The notes under the pieces: generated by a model
What the model was told of the DNA's origin: nothing
The model's database searches: none
Seen by the model: the letters and a program-made list of their open reading frames with translations, nothing else
Shown here: piece after piece, positions 19,515 to 28,099 of the stretch
Layout of the letters: each line of letters starts with the position of its first letter
How positions within the stretch are numbered: position 1 is the stretch's first letter
Made by a program: the position numbers and the translations under genes
Source: a bacterium
GTDB lineage: Bacteria; Actinomycetota; Acidimicrobiia; Acidimicrobiales; CATQHL01
DNA length: 64,000 nucleotides
Assembly: GCA_028824415.1 (NCBI GenBank)
Contig: JAPPDX010000023.1
Location: forward strand, 1 to 64,000
Direction: 5' to 3'

Positions 19515-20315
19515 TCACGAACCGGCTGGCGCTCTGCCGCCCCCTCCCCCCACCAGCCCGCGGAACACTTGGGTGACCGAGTCGAGGACCACCATCCCGG
19601 CAATCCGGCGATTGTCGGCCTCGTTGGGCTGCAGGATCTCACCCATCTCATCTACCAGCAGCCGGAACGTGTCCCGCGCTTCGCTCACGTAAGTGGGCTC
19701 ATGCAGCATGGCCCGCTTGGCCAACTCCAACAGGACCGGCAGCGCGGGGCGCAACGCCACCGCGCAGGCCGCGGCCGCCGCCTGCATGTCCGGCGGCTGG
19801 GGGCCCTCGGCCAGTTGCTCGCGAAAGCGCGCCAGACTTTGCAGCACCACCCTCTCGGCGGCTCGCACGAACACCTGGCCCTTGGAGTCGAAGTGGCGGT
19901 AGAACGTTCCCTTGGCAACATCCGCACCGGCGCAGAGGTCGGCAACGCTCACCTCGCCGTAGCTGTGCAGGCCGAACGCCTCGATTGCGACGTCCAGGAT
20001 CCGCTCGGCGACCGTGGCGGCCTGCGCGTCCGCCCCGTGAGCCCCAGCGGTCCCCGACCCGTCGCCACGGTCGGCGAGGATCTCGGGCAGAACCTCGGCG
20101 ATCCTGGCCAGCGACAGCCGCTGGCGCCGACGGAGGTTCCGGATCACCACCAGCGCCTCGACGTGCTCGGGCCCGTAGAGGAAGCGCTTGGGCGTGACCC
20201 GAGCCGGCGGCGGGAGCAGCCCCCGCCGGACGTAGTGGTGCACCGTCGAGGCCGGCACGCCGGTGCGGCCCACGAGGTCGGCCATCGAGAATGCGTCGGT
20301 CCGCTGAACGCTCAC
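19515..20315 (-). CDS. MerR-TetR fusion transcriptional regulator
   Basis: This 266-aa protein carries two DNA-binding modules. Residues 8-70 are a MerR-type helix-turn-helix (FSMADLVGRTGVPASTVHHY, then RRGLLPPP and FLYGPEHVEAL). After a short linker, residues 98-145 form a TetR-type helix-turn-helix (ILDVAIEAFGLHSYGEVSV, then ADVAKGTFYRHFDSKGQVF). A TetR-like ligand-binding helical region follows. It lies just ahead of hpnC on the same strand and is divergent from the MATE exporter gene, so it could control either or both. Ligand and operator are unknown. Confidence 0.88.
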   Translation of the reverse strand: MSVQRTDAFSMADLVGRTGVPASTVHHYVRRGLLPPPARVTPKRFLYGPEHVEALVVIRNLRRRQRLSLARIAEVLPEILADRGDGSGTAGAHGADAQAATVAERILDVAIEAFGLHSYGEVSVADLCAGADVAKGTFYRHFDSKGQVFVRAAERVVLQSLARFREQLAEGPQPPDMQAAAAACAVALRPALPVLLELAKRAMLHEPTYVSEARDTFRLLVDEMGEILQPNEADNRRIAGMVVLDSVTQVFRGLVGGGGGRAPAGS

Positions 20316-20457
20316 AGTTTCCCCGCTCCGAATACTCCATGGAACGTTAGTTCACGTCACGTCGGGTCGTACAGGCCGGCCGGCGCGGGCCCCGCGACTC
20401 GAGCGCGGCCGGCGCGGCACCCGAGCCCATGACTCGTCCCGCCCCGGTGGCCACCAC

Positions 20458-21795
20458 GTGAGCGCGCCCTCCCCCGCCAACGCCGCCGGGGCCCGCCGCC
20501 GGTGGGACCGGGAGATCCTCCGCCTGGCGATCCCCGCCTTCGGGGCGCTGGTGGCCGAGCCGCTGTACGTGCTGGTGGACACCGCGGTGGTGGGCCACCT
20601 GGGCACGCCACAGCTCGGAGGTCTGGCGCTGGCCGGGCAGCTGCTGCTCAGCGTGTACGCCCTGTTCATCTTCCTGGCCTACGGCACCACCGCGGCGGTG
20701 GCGCGCCTGCTGGGGGCCGGCCGGGAGGCCGACGCGGCCCGCTGGGGGGTGCAGGCGCTGCTGATGGCACTGGTCGTCGGCGTCGCCGCCGGTGGCCTGC
20801 TGTACGGCCTGTCGGACCCGCTGCTGAAGCTGCTGGGCGGCGAGGGCGAAGTGCTCGCCCAGGCCCGCATCTACCTGCACATCAGCCTGGGCGGGCTGCC
20901 GGCCCTGATGATCACGCTGGCAGGCGTCGGCTACCTGAGGGGTGGCCTGGACATGGCCCGACCTCTCAAGGTTGCGGTGTTCACGGCGGCGGGGAACCTC
21001 GTCCTGGAGCTGGTCCTGATCTACGGGCTGGGTTTCGGCATCGGCGCCTCGGCGGCCTCGACGGTGGCGGCGCAGTGGGCCGGCGCGGTGCTGTTCACCT
21101 ACTGGGTGCTGCGCGATGCCCGGCCGCACGTGCGCAGCCTGCGACCCGACCCTGCGGTGCTGCGCAGGCTGCTGGGCACCGGCGGCGCGCTCGTCACCCG
21201 CACCGCGGCCCTGCAGGGCGCTTTCGTGGTCGCCGCGGCGGTGGCCGCCCGCACCGGGCTCGCCGACCTGGGGGCACACCAGATCAACGCCCAGCTGTTC
21301 GGGTTCTCGGCGCTGGCGCTGGACGCCCTCGCCATCGCCGCCCAGGGCATGATCGGCACGATGTTGGGCGCCGGCGACGCCACGGGCGCCCGCGGCGTGG
21401 GCCGCCGCGTCACTTGGTGGGGCTTGCTGTTCGGGCTGGTCGCGGCCGGCCTGGCGATGGGCTTGCGCCCCGTGCTGCCGCAGCTGTTCAGCAACGACGC
21501 GGCCGTGGTGTCACTGGCGGGGTTCCTGATGCTGCACCTGGCGCTGATGCTGCCGATCAACGGCGTGACCTTCGCCCTCGACGGGGTGCTGATCGGCGCC
21601 GGCGACCTGCGCTACCTGGCCGGCGCCATGCTCGCCGCCGCCGGGGTGTTCGTCCCCCTCGCGGTGGGTCTGAGCCTCGTCAACGCCGGCATCGGCTGGC
21701 TGTGGGGAGCGCTGGTGGTCTTCATGGTGGCCCGGCTGGCAGGCGTGGGCCTGCGCTTCGCCGGCCATCAATGGGTGCGTCTCGGGGGGCAGTGA
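20458..21795 (+). CDS. MATE-family multidrug/toxin exporter (DinF-like)
   Basis: This 445-aa protein has about 12 hydrophobic segments. The N-terminus (LRLAIPAFGALVAEPLYVLV, then DTAVVGHLGTPQLGGLALAG) is the classic start of DinF-type MATE transporters, which extrude cationic drugs or toxic metabolites by Na+ or H+ antiport. The start is a GTG at 20458. It is divergent from the MerR-TetR regulator with a 142-base gap, a usual arrangement for a regulated efflux pump. The natural substrate is not readable. Confidence 0.92.
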   Translation: MSAPSPANAAGARRRWDREILRLAIPAFGALVAEPLYVLVDTAVVGHLGTPQLGGLALAGQLLLSVYALFIFLAYGTTAAVARLLGAGREADAARWGVQALLMALVVGVAAGGLLYGLSDPLLKLLGGEGEVLAQARIYLHISLGGLPALMITLAGVGYLRGGLDMARPLKVAVFTAAGNLVLELVLIYGLGFGIGASAASTVAAQWAGAVLFTYWVLRDARPHVRSLRPDPAVLRRLLGTGGALVTRTAALQGAFVVAAAVAARTGLADLGAHQINAQLFGFSALALDALAIAAQGMIGTMLGAGDATGARGVGRRVTWWGLLFGLVAAGLAMGLRPVLPQLFSNDAAVVSLAGFLMLHLALMLPINGVTFALDGVLIGAGDLRYLAGAMLAAAGVFVPLAVGLSLVNAGIGWLWGALVVFMVARLAGVGLRFAGHQWVRLGGQ

Positions 21796-21814
21796 CGCGC
21801 CTCTGTGCCGCGGC

Positions 21815-23545
21815 TCAGGCCGTCGGCGACGGCATGGCGTCGACTGCGCCGGGTAACAGTTCCTCCAGCTCGGGAAGCGGTTCGCGCAGCAGGCGATCCA
21901 TGTGGTGCATCACACGGTCGACCTCTACGTGGTGCCCCGAGCGCCGGGCCGCGGCGATTCTTCGCTCGAAGCACTGCTCGCAGTCCGGAGCCAGGGCGAG
22001 TCCCCGCAGTGCCGCCCAGCGCGCCAACTTGGGACGGCCCGACTCGAGGGCCAGGTCGGCGAGGCGGTGAGCCGTGCAGTCGACGAGATACTCGACATGG
22101 CTGCGCCACGAGGCATCCGCCCAGGAGAACGTGTCGCCGCTGCCACCACCGAAAGGCGCTCCCCTGACAAGCTCGAGCGCGGCGCGCAGGCACTCGACGG
22201 CCTGCGCGGGCGGGACCCGCTCCGCGAGCCGTCGCCAGGCGGTGAAACGCTCCAGGTCGGTGGTCACCTCCGGCGACAGGCGGTAGACCCCGTCCGCCCC
22301 CAGGTGGGAGAGATGCGGTTCGCCGTCGTCGTCCCAGCCCAGGCAGACCCGAGCCCGGGAGACCACGTTGGCGAACGTCTTGGCGCTCGGAGGGGGCTCG
22401 GCGCGACCCCAGAGCCAGTGACGGAGCTTGTCCGCCGTCGCTCCATCACGATGCAAGGCCAGGTAGCAGGCCAGATCCAGGGCCCGCTGGGAGGTGAACG
22501 GCGAGGCCACCCCGACCGCCCGCACAACACCGAGCACCTGCAGTTCCACCTCTCCGGGGCTTGTGTCCCCGTTGGCGGCAGGCATGCCGGCGCCGGGAAG
22601 TTCTCTCGTGACCGGAACGCTCGGCCTGTCCGAGGAGATCTCCGGGCCCGGAATGTCCGCCAACCAGAGGTTGACGCCGACAGGTTCCCAGCGGAGTCGT
22701 CGCCCTGCGACGTGCAGTCCCCAGCCCGGGTCCAGCTTCTGGCCCGGCGGGGACTCCCGCCGGGGGTCCTGGCGGCGACTCGCCGTCACCACGGCCAGGC
22801 CCGGACCGGCCAGTCTCGCCAGGCGTGACCGGATCTGCGGGTCGCGGCCGTGCGGATCGATGATCACGAGCGGGCGCGGGATGTCCCGCAGGCCGTGCCG
22901 GCGGAATTCGGGCAGCGAGGTGCGCTCTGCCCTGGCGCCGATCCTTCTCCCCTGCAACTCCGCCTCAGCCAGCGCCTGACTCGAGGACCTCGCGACGCTC
23001 ACCACATCGAGAGACTCGAGCTCCCAGGCGAAGTTCACACAGACGACCCGTGGGCGCGCGCCGAAGCGATCCACCGCAAGTTCCGCCGCGAGCGATTCGG
23101 CGAATGCCAGGACATCTCCGGGCTCGCCCGAGAGTTGGAGAACACGCAGTTCCTCGAGGTTCGCCATCACCGCCGGGCCACCCGAACCAGCCTCACCGAA
23201 CGACACCAACAGCGGCCACGGCACGCCGCACCCACCGGTCTCGCGGCTGATCGTGGAAGGCTCGACGGTCCAGGTGAGACCGCCGTCGATGACTCTGAAT
23301 CCGCTGGCAGGGTCGTCTCGCGGCTCGCTCAGGAGCAGCCCGATCGACTCCGGCGAGGCCGTGATGGCGACAACTCTCGGCAGCGGCCGCCCGTCCAGTC
23401 GCCGCGGAACGGTGACCATGAGTTGCTGGCAAATGTCGGCGAACTCGGCGCCCTCCTCCCCTTGGGCGGATCCTCGACCCAGCGCGGTCGCGCCGGCTGC
23501 GGTCGGATCCCGGAGTCGATCGAACGGTTCTTCCGGGTGTGACAC
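21815..23545 (-). CDS. BTAD-domain (SARP-like C-terminal) protein of the Tad locus
   Basis: The C-terminal third of this 576-aa protein contains a winged-helix-like segment (LDLACYLALHRDGATADKLR, then HWLWG) followed by a bacterial transcriptional activator domain of TPR-like helices (AQAVECLRAALELVRGAPFG, WRSHVEYLVDCTAHRLADLAL). This is the arrangement found in BTAD proteins beside actinobacterial Tad loci. The N-terminal half is alpha/beta-like and unassigned. The GTG start at 23545 has AAGGAG upstream. It follows the LysM gene by 58 bases and is the last gene of the pilus cluster. Control of the cluster is plausible; DNA binding is not shown. Confidence 0.8.
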   Translation of the reverse strand: MSHPEEPFDRLRDPTAAGATALGRGSAQGEEGAEFADICQQLMVTVPRRLDGRPLPRVVAITASPESIGLLLSEPRDDPASGFRVIDGGLTWTVEPSTISRETGGCGVPWPLLVSFGEAGSGGPAVMANLEELRVLQLSGEPGDVLAFAESLAAELAVDRFGARPRVVCVNFAWELESLDVVSVARSSSQALAEAELQGRRIGARAERTSLPEFRRHGLRDIPRPLVIIDPHGRDPQIRSRLARLAGPGLAVVTASRRQDPRRESPPGQKLDPGWGLHVAGRRLRWEPVGVNLWLADIPGPEISSDRPSVPVTRELPGAGMPAANGDTSPGEVELQVLGVVRAVGVASPFTSQRALDLACYLALHRDGATADKLRHWLWGRAEPPPSAKTFANVVSRARVCLGWDDDGEPHLSHLGADGVYRLSPEVTTDLERFTAWRRLAERVPPAQAVECLRAALELVRGAPFGGGSGDTFSWADASWRSHVEYLVDCTAHRLADLALESGRPKLARWAALRGLALAPDCEQCFERRIAAARRSGHHVEVDRVMHHMDRLLREPLPELEELLPGAVDAMPSPTA

Positions 23546-23603
23546 GCGCGACTCTCCTTCGTCCTGCCCGGCTGGGCGGGGCGGCTGCTCGGACCGCGGG
23601 ACG

Positions 23604-24599
23604 CTACCGGCCCGCCGGATCAGCCCGACCGGCTGGAGCCCTCGACGGGGTCGCCCCCTCAGGGTCGGCGAACCCCGGCTGATCCGGCTGAGGGAGCTGC
23701 AAGCGCCAGCCTGGGTAGATGAGGTTCGGGTCGCGCAGCGTGCCCCCGCCGGCGAGTTGCCCGACGTTCAACTCGAATATGTCAGACCAGCGCAGCGCAT
23801 CGCCGAGATGCTGCTCGGCCAGGAGCCACAGCGAGTCGCCGGGCTTCACGATGATCCAGCCCGCTCCGTCGTGTCCCGCCGCGGGAGCCCGCTCTGCTGG
23901 TGCGGCCAAGCGGGAATCGATCACGGGATCCCAGCGCGCCGAGGTTGCGCTCCCAGGATCCGGAGCGAGGCGGGCCCGCGACCACGCCGGTTGCGACTCG
24001 CCGGGCGATCGCAGGACGGGGACGGGCAAACCCGACTCCACCGCGAACACCGCGACCTCCGGCGGCCCCAAGGTCGGTGCCGGCGGCCATCCCGCAACCG
24101 CGACGGGAGGTGCCGTCCCGCCGAACGGAGCCTCGTCCCCGTTCTCCCCGGGCGGTTCGCCGGTGGCGCTGGCCATCGGCACCGCGATCTCGGCGAACGA
24201 CGGGGTCGATGCCAGCACGGGCTGCGCGAGCGCCCCGACTCCACCGGTGGCTGCGAGGACGACCGCCACGAGGCGCACGACGATCGGTTGCATGCCGAGA
24301 CCGCGCAGGGGCAGTGCCCGGGCGGTCCTCCCCCGGCTTGCCGCCAACACCTCGGCCGCGAACGAGAGTGCCACCTGTGACCACCAGATCCAGACAGCGA
24401 CCGCCAGCACGGCGCCGACCACTTCCGCTGGGACCGCGCCATCTTCGACCACCGCCACCACTGAGGACCAAGCCGGCACGGTCGCAGGCAGCGGGTTGCC
24501 CACCAGCACCACCAGGCAGACCGGCACACCGACCAGGAACAACCCCAAAGCTCCACAGGCGCCGAGTCCCGACAGCACCGCTCGCACCTTGCTCTTCAT
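23604..24599 (-). CDS. membrane-anchored LysM-domain protein
   Basis: This 331-aa protein (from ATG 24599, preceded by AGGTG) has hydrophobic segments near the N-terminus (about residues 10-35 and 55-80) and a third around residue 110. A long proline/alanine-rich region follows, then a C-terminal LysM domain (IVKPGDSLWLLAEQHLG ... NLIYPGWRLQLP). LysM binds peptidoglycan. Membrane plus LysM plus neighbouring BTAD is a recurrent companion set of Tad loci in actinobacteria, perhaps anchoring the machine to the wall; this role is inference. An in-frame start further upstream (24668) would run into the gap after the tadG-like gene. Confidence 0.82.
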   Translation of the reverse strand: MKSKVRAVLSGLGACGALGLFLVGVPVCLVVLVGNPLPATVPAWSSVVAVVEDGAVPAEVVGAVLAVAVWIWWSQVALSFAAEVLAASRGRTARALPLRGLGMQPIVVRLVAVVLAATGGVGALAQPVLASTPSFAEIAVPMASATGEPPGENGDEAPFGGTAPPVAVAGWPPAPTLGPPEVAVFAVESGLPVPVLRSPGESQPAWSRARLAPDPGSATSARWDPVIDSRLAAPAERAPAAGHDGAGWIIVKPGDSLWLLAEQHLGDALRWSDIFELNVGQLAGGGTLRDPNLIYPGWRLQLPQPDQPGFADPEGATPSRAPAGRADPAGR

Positions 24600-24686
24600 C
24601 ACGATCACCTCGCTATGCCATGTCGACTCGCGCCGGGCAACCGGCAAGACCCGCCGCAGCGGAATCACGGGCGTCAGCGGCGGGTG

Positions 24687-25142
24687 CTACCGCCCGGCGC
24701 TGACCCCCCAGATGGCTCGAGCCTCGGCCGAGGCGCTGATCTGCACGCTCCCGCTGCCCAATCCCAGGACGCGCACGCGCACATCGCGGCTCAGAGACAC
24801 CGATGCCCGGTCTCCCTGAACGGCAACGTCGGCATCCAAGCCGGATCGGGCAGTGACGGCGCGAGCGGCTGCGACCGCAGCGCCGGCGTCCAGGCCCACC
24901 CGGCCGGTGAGCCGGTAAAGGTTGACGTCCACTTCCTGCACAGCCGCGCGGGCGGCCTGGCGGGCCAGATCCGAGAGTGCGCGACGCTGGCCCCGCAACT
25001 CCGCGGAGTCGATCACGACACCGGCTGTGAGCAGGAACGCCACGAACAGGACCACCACGAACAGGCTGACCACCCCGGCCTCGCTGCGACGCCCGGCGCT
25101 CCGGATCCGACCCCTCGTCAAGCCCCTCATCAGGTTCCACAT
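24687..25142 (-). CDS. TadG-like pilus-assembly pseudopilin
   Basis: This 151-aa protein has a basic N-terminus, a single hydrophobic helix (GVVSLFVVVLFVAFLLTAGV) and VIDSAELRGQRRALSDLARQ, the typical stretch after the TadG/TadE helix. It is much shorter than classic TadG and has no von Willebrand domain. The ATG at 25142 overlaps the previous stop by one base (TGATG). It likely joins the pilus assembly complex at the membrane. Confidence 0.8.
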   Translation of the reverse strand: MWNLMRGLTRGRIRSAGRRSEAGVVSLFVVVLFVAFLLTAGVVIDSAELRGQRRALSDLARQAARAAVQEVDVNLYRLTGRVGLDAGAAVAAARAVTARSGLDADVAVQGDRASVSLSRDVRVRVLGLGSGSVQISASAEARAIWGVSAGR

Positions 25143-25567
25143 CAGACCCCTCCCCGCCGCTGGTCGACCACCTCGACCGCGCTCGCCCGGAGGGACACCG
25201 ACCCCGGCATGCGCAGGAGCGTGAGATCCTCGAGCCTGCTGACGCAGCGGATCTCGACCGCGACCGAACCCCCGGGATGGAGAGCCGACACATCGGCCGC
25301 AACGCTGAATTCCGAACACCGGACCTGGCGGCGCCCGAGCGTGTCCCGAGCTGTCCGCTCCGCGGCTTCCGCGGCCAAGCGGGGATGCTGCCGTAGCGAG
25401 GCCGCCCGTGCGGCCTCCGCGGCGACGTCGCGCATCTCCCCGCGCGTCTGGCCCAGCCGCCACGCGGCGCCGAGCAGCATCAGCGCGCCGAGCACGCCGA
25501 CGACCACCAGCGCAAACTCCAGCGACAGAACCCCCCGCCGATCATCGGCGTGCGCCGGCATCCTCAC
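25142..25567 (-). CDS. TadE-like pseudopilin (second copy)
   Basis: This 141-aa protein has the TadE-type N-terminus RRGVLSLEFALVVVGVLG, a charged residue before a glutamate-containing hydrophobic helix, then an extracytoplasmic domain with two cysteines (CSEF and IRCVS) that could pair. The GTG start at 25567 overlaps the upstream stop (GTGA). It forms a minor-pilin pair with the next gene upstream. Confidence 0.82.
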   Translation of the reverse strand: MRMPAHADDRRGVLSLEFALVVVGVLGALMLLGAAWRLGQTRGEMRDVAAEAARAASLRQHPRLAAEAAERTARDTLGRRQVRCSEFSVAADVSALHPGGSVAVEIRCVSRLEDLTLLRMPGSVSLRASAVEVVDQRRGGV

Positions 25568-26022
25568 CGCCTGCCCTCCGGGATGAAGCGCTCCATCGGC
25601 CCTCGAGCCCGGTGACTGACGGAGACCGGCAAGCCCGGCACGATCCGGGGAGCGGTAGCCGAGACGGTGACCACCACGTCACCCGCCCCGACGGCAACAT
25701 CCACCAGAACGTCGCGAACGAGCCGTTCATCACCGATGACGGCCCTCGCCACGTCCGGCGCGGAGAATTCCGAATCATCGGCCAGTTGGGCCGTCTCGAG
25801 CACGGCGTCGGCGGCGTCGGTCACCGCCAGCGCGGCGTTGAAGACCAGCCCGAAGTGGATCACGCTCATCGCAAGTGCCAACAGCGCCCCGTAGAGCAGG
25901 ACGAACTCGGTGGTCACGGCGCCGGACTCCCCGGGCCCGGTCGGGAATCCGGTCGCCGGATCCCCCGGAGCCTCCGCGGATCGTCCGCTGCGGATCCGCC
26001 GGGCTCGCCTAGCCGTTGCCAA
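25564..26022 (-). CDS. TadE-like pseudopilin
   Basis: This 152-aa protein contains GESGAVTTEFVLLYGALLAL, the TadE processing and helix region with the conserved glutamate, and a following beta-rich domain. The start is uncertain: the TTG at 26022 overlaps the end of flp by 14 bases, and a later GTG would remove the leader. It belongs to the coupled Tad operon and probably caps or initiates the Flp pilus. Confidence 0.8.
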   Translation of the reverse strand: MATARRARRIRSGRSAEAPGDPATGFPTGPGESGAVTTEFVLLYGALLALAMSVIHFGLVFNAALAVTDAADAVLETAQLADDSEFSAPDVARAVIGDERLVRDVLVDVAVGAGDVVVTVSATAPRIVPGLPVSVSHRARGPMERFIPEGRR

Positions 26023-26254
26023 GGAAGTCTTCTGTATCGGTGCCCACGTTCACGTTGGTCGGAATGTCCCCGGCGACGTCCGAGGTGAGGTTGCGAACCA
26101 CGCTCACGACAACGATCGCGAGGGCAGCGACGCCAGCGACGAGCAACGCCCACTCGGTCGTGGTGAGCCCCCGTTCGTCGTCGCGCAGCTTGGCCCGGAT
26201 CGTCGATGCGGTCGAGGTCAGGCTGATCCAGCCTCGGATGGACAGTTCCTTCAT
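26009..26254 (-). CDS. flp: Flp-type major pilin
   Basis: This 81-aa protein is a class IVb Flp pilin. DDERGLTTTEWALLVAGVAA gives the prepilin peptidase site (cleavage after G, with glutamate at +5), followed by one hydrophobic helix and a short hydrophilic tail rich in N and T. The leader of about 30 residues is long but normal for actinobacterial Flp. The ATG at 26254 has AAGGAG upstream. A gap of about 95 bases before it, after tadC, breaks the chain of overlapping genes and could carry its own promoter for high expression. Confidence 0.9.
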   Translation of the reverse strand: MKELSIRGWISLTSTASTIRAKLRDDERGLTTTEWALLVAGVAALAIVVVSVVRNLTSDVAGDIPTNVNVGTDTEDFLGNG

Positions 26255-26348
26255 GGCTCACTCCTTGTGGTTGCCGTTGCTCCTTGTCGGCCGGATGTCC
26301 TCGGGTCCCGCCGACGAACCCCGGGGACAGGGTCGCCGAAGGCACCGC

Positions 26349-27239
26349 TCACAACATTTCCAGCAACGAACTCAAAGCCGGGTACCCGACGAACATGACG
26401 AAGGCGATCGCCACGACGACCGTGGGAATCGACATGCGCTCGGTGGTGGAGTCCGCCTTCATGCGGGCGTTGGCAAGCTCGAGTGCGCTGAGCATCTCCG
26501 CCTTGCAGGCCAACGCGTCGGCAGGGCTGGCGCCCTGCTCGGCAGTGAGGCGGATCGTGGCGGCCAACTCCTCGACGTCCGGAACGTCGATTTCGGCTGC
26601 CAGGCGCTGGAATCCGGCTGAAGGGGGCCTGCCGTTCACCCTGCTCCAGTCCATGGCCGCCTTCAGTTCGTCGAAGACCCAGCCACTCCCGACCGCCGCA
26701 GCCTGGAAGAGCGCTCCGTCGCTGTGGCTCCCGCCGGCCACGAGGATCTTGACCAGATCCATGTAGGCGCTGAGCGCGCGCAGAAACTGCTCCCGTCGCT
26801 CGGCCGCCTTCTTCCGCAGCGCCCCGTCGGCGCCGACATAGCCCCCCAGTACGCCCAGGGCGACTAGGACCAGCACGCCCCACACCGGCGGCGCCAAACC
26901 CACCAGGCGCGCTCCGAATCCCACTGCGGCCCCCGCTCCCGCGGCCACCGACGCGCCCGCCAGTTTCGCGAAGGCGTGCTGGGCGGGACTGCGGCCGACG
27001 ATTCGCAGGTCCGCCCGCAGGGTGCCGAGATCGAATCCGAACGACTCGACAACCTGCAGGGCGCGCCTCTCGGCCCGGTTGCGCCAACCGGCCAGCCCGT
27101 CGGCGCCGGTCTCACCGCTGCGCACGATCGGGTCGCGGTACTCGCGTAGCGCCCGGAGCAGCGGTACCGGGCGTCGCAGCAGCCCGCGCCCGACCAACCA
27201 GACTCCCGCACCCACCAGCGCACCGACCAGAGCCGTCAT
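26349..27239 (-). CDS. tadC: TadC-like type II secretion F-domain membrane protein
   Basis: This 296-aa inner-membrane platform protein of the pilus has an N-terminal hydrophobic stretch (LVGALVGAGVWLVGRGLL), paired central membrane segments (about residues 100-150) and a T2SSF-type cytoplasmic domain. The domain contains EFLRALSAYMDLVKILVAGG-like helices, with EQGASPADALACKAEMLSA near the end. The ATG at 27239 overlaps the tadB stop (ATGA). A longer frame extending upstream is not needed. Confidence 0.88.
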   Translation of the reverse strand: MTALVGALVGAGVWLVGRGLLRRPVPLLRALREYRDPIVRSGETGADGLAGWRNRAERRALQVVESFGFDLGTLRADLRIVGRSPAQHAFAKLAGASVAAGAGAAVGFGARLVGLAPPVWGVLVLVALGVLGGYVGADGALRKKAAERREQFLRALSAYMDLVKILVAGGSHSDGALFQAAAVGSGWVFDELKAAMDWSRVNGRPPSAGFQRLAAEIDVPDVEELAATIRLTAEQGASPADALACKAEMLSALELANARMKADSTTERMSIPTVVVAIAFVMFVGYPALSSLLEML

Positions 27240-28099
27240 CGCACGAGCCGGGCCATACCCGGCGCCGCAGGGTCGAAGTAGCGCTCGGGGGGCGGCACGC
27301 GGCCCAATCGCGCCAGCAGCCAGAATCCACCCAGGAACACGCAGCCGATGCCCGTCAGCACAACCTGGCCCTGAAAGCCGTCGTAGGGCGCCAGGTAGCC
27401 GCGGTCCACGAGGTACAACCCGATTGCCATCACCGCGGTCGTGCCCACGATGAGCCGAGCCGATGTCCGGTATCGAGCCCGGGCGGCATCGGCTTCGACC
27501 ACGACGCGGCTCTCGGCCCGAACGACCTGCGCCTGGGACCGGAGCAGTGAGACCAGGTCCTGGGCACCCTGCACGGACGCCAGGATCAGCGAGGCGGCGA
27601 CCTTGTCGACAGCCGGATGGGCCACGTCGGAGGCAAACGCCAGCAGGGCCTCGGGCAGGGGACGGACCTCGAGGCGGGCAGCCAACTCCTGTACCTCCCG
27701 GCGGATGGCGGCGGGCGCCGCGCTGGCCGAGCCGACGATCGCGCGCTCGATTCCCCCGCCCGCGGCCAGGATGGCGTAGAGCATCTCGATCCAGCCGGCG
27801 ATGGCATCGCCGCGCTCGCTGATGGCGCGCAGACCCTCGGCCTTCCCGAATCGCCCGGCGAACAACACGATCCCGGCGGCCACGAGCACTCCGGCGCTGA
27901 ACCATCCGGTGACGGCGAAGACCAGGACGCCGGCCACCAGGGCGATCGAGCCGCGGCGCAACGCGGCCAGTGAGGCCGCGATCCCTCTGGTGGCACCCTC
28001 GCCTCGGGGCACCAGCACTCGCCCGCGCAGCCCCGCTGCAAGCACCCACACGCCCAGACCGGCGAGTGCCCCGCAGACCACCAGGAAGAGGCGGCTCAC
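27236..28099 (-). CDS. tadB: TadB-like type II secretion F-domain membrane protein
   Basis: This 287-aa protein has membrane segments at residues 3-22 and about 52-80 and a pair near the C-terminus. Between them is a T2SSF domain with MLYAILAAGGGIERAIVGSA and VDKVAASLILASVQGAQDL. It forms the membrane platform with TadC. The GTG at 28099 overlaps the tadA stop in GTGA, favouring this start over the longer frame. Confidence 0.88.
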   Translation of the reverse strand: MSRLFLVVCGALAGLGVWVLAAGLRGRVLVPRGEGATRGIAASLAALRRGSIALVAGVLVFAVTGWFSAGVLVAAGIVLFAGRFGKAEGLRAISERGDAIAGWIEMLYAILAAGGGIERAIVGSASAAPAAIRREVQELAARLEVRPLPEALLAFASDVAHPAVDKVAASLILASVQGAQDLVSLLRSQAQVVRAESRVVVEADAARARYRTSARLIVGTTAVMAIGLYLVDRGYLAPYDGFQGQVVLTGIGCVFLGGFWLLARLGRVPPPERYFDPAAPGMARLVR

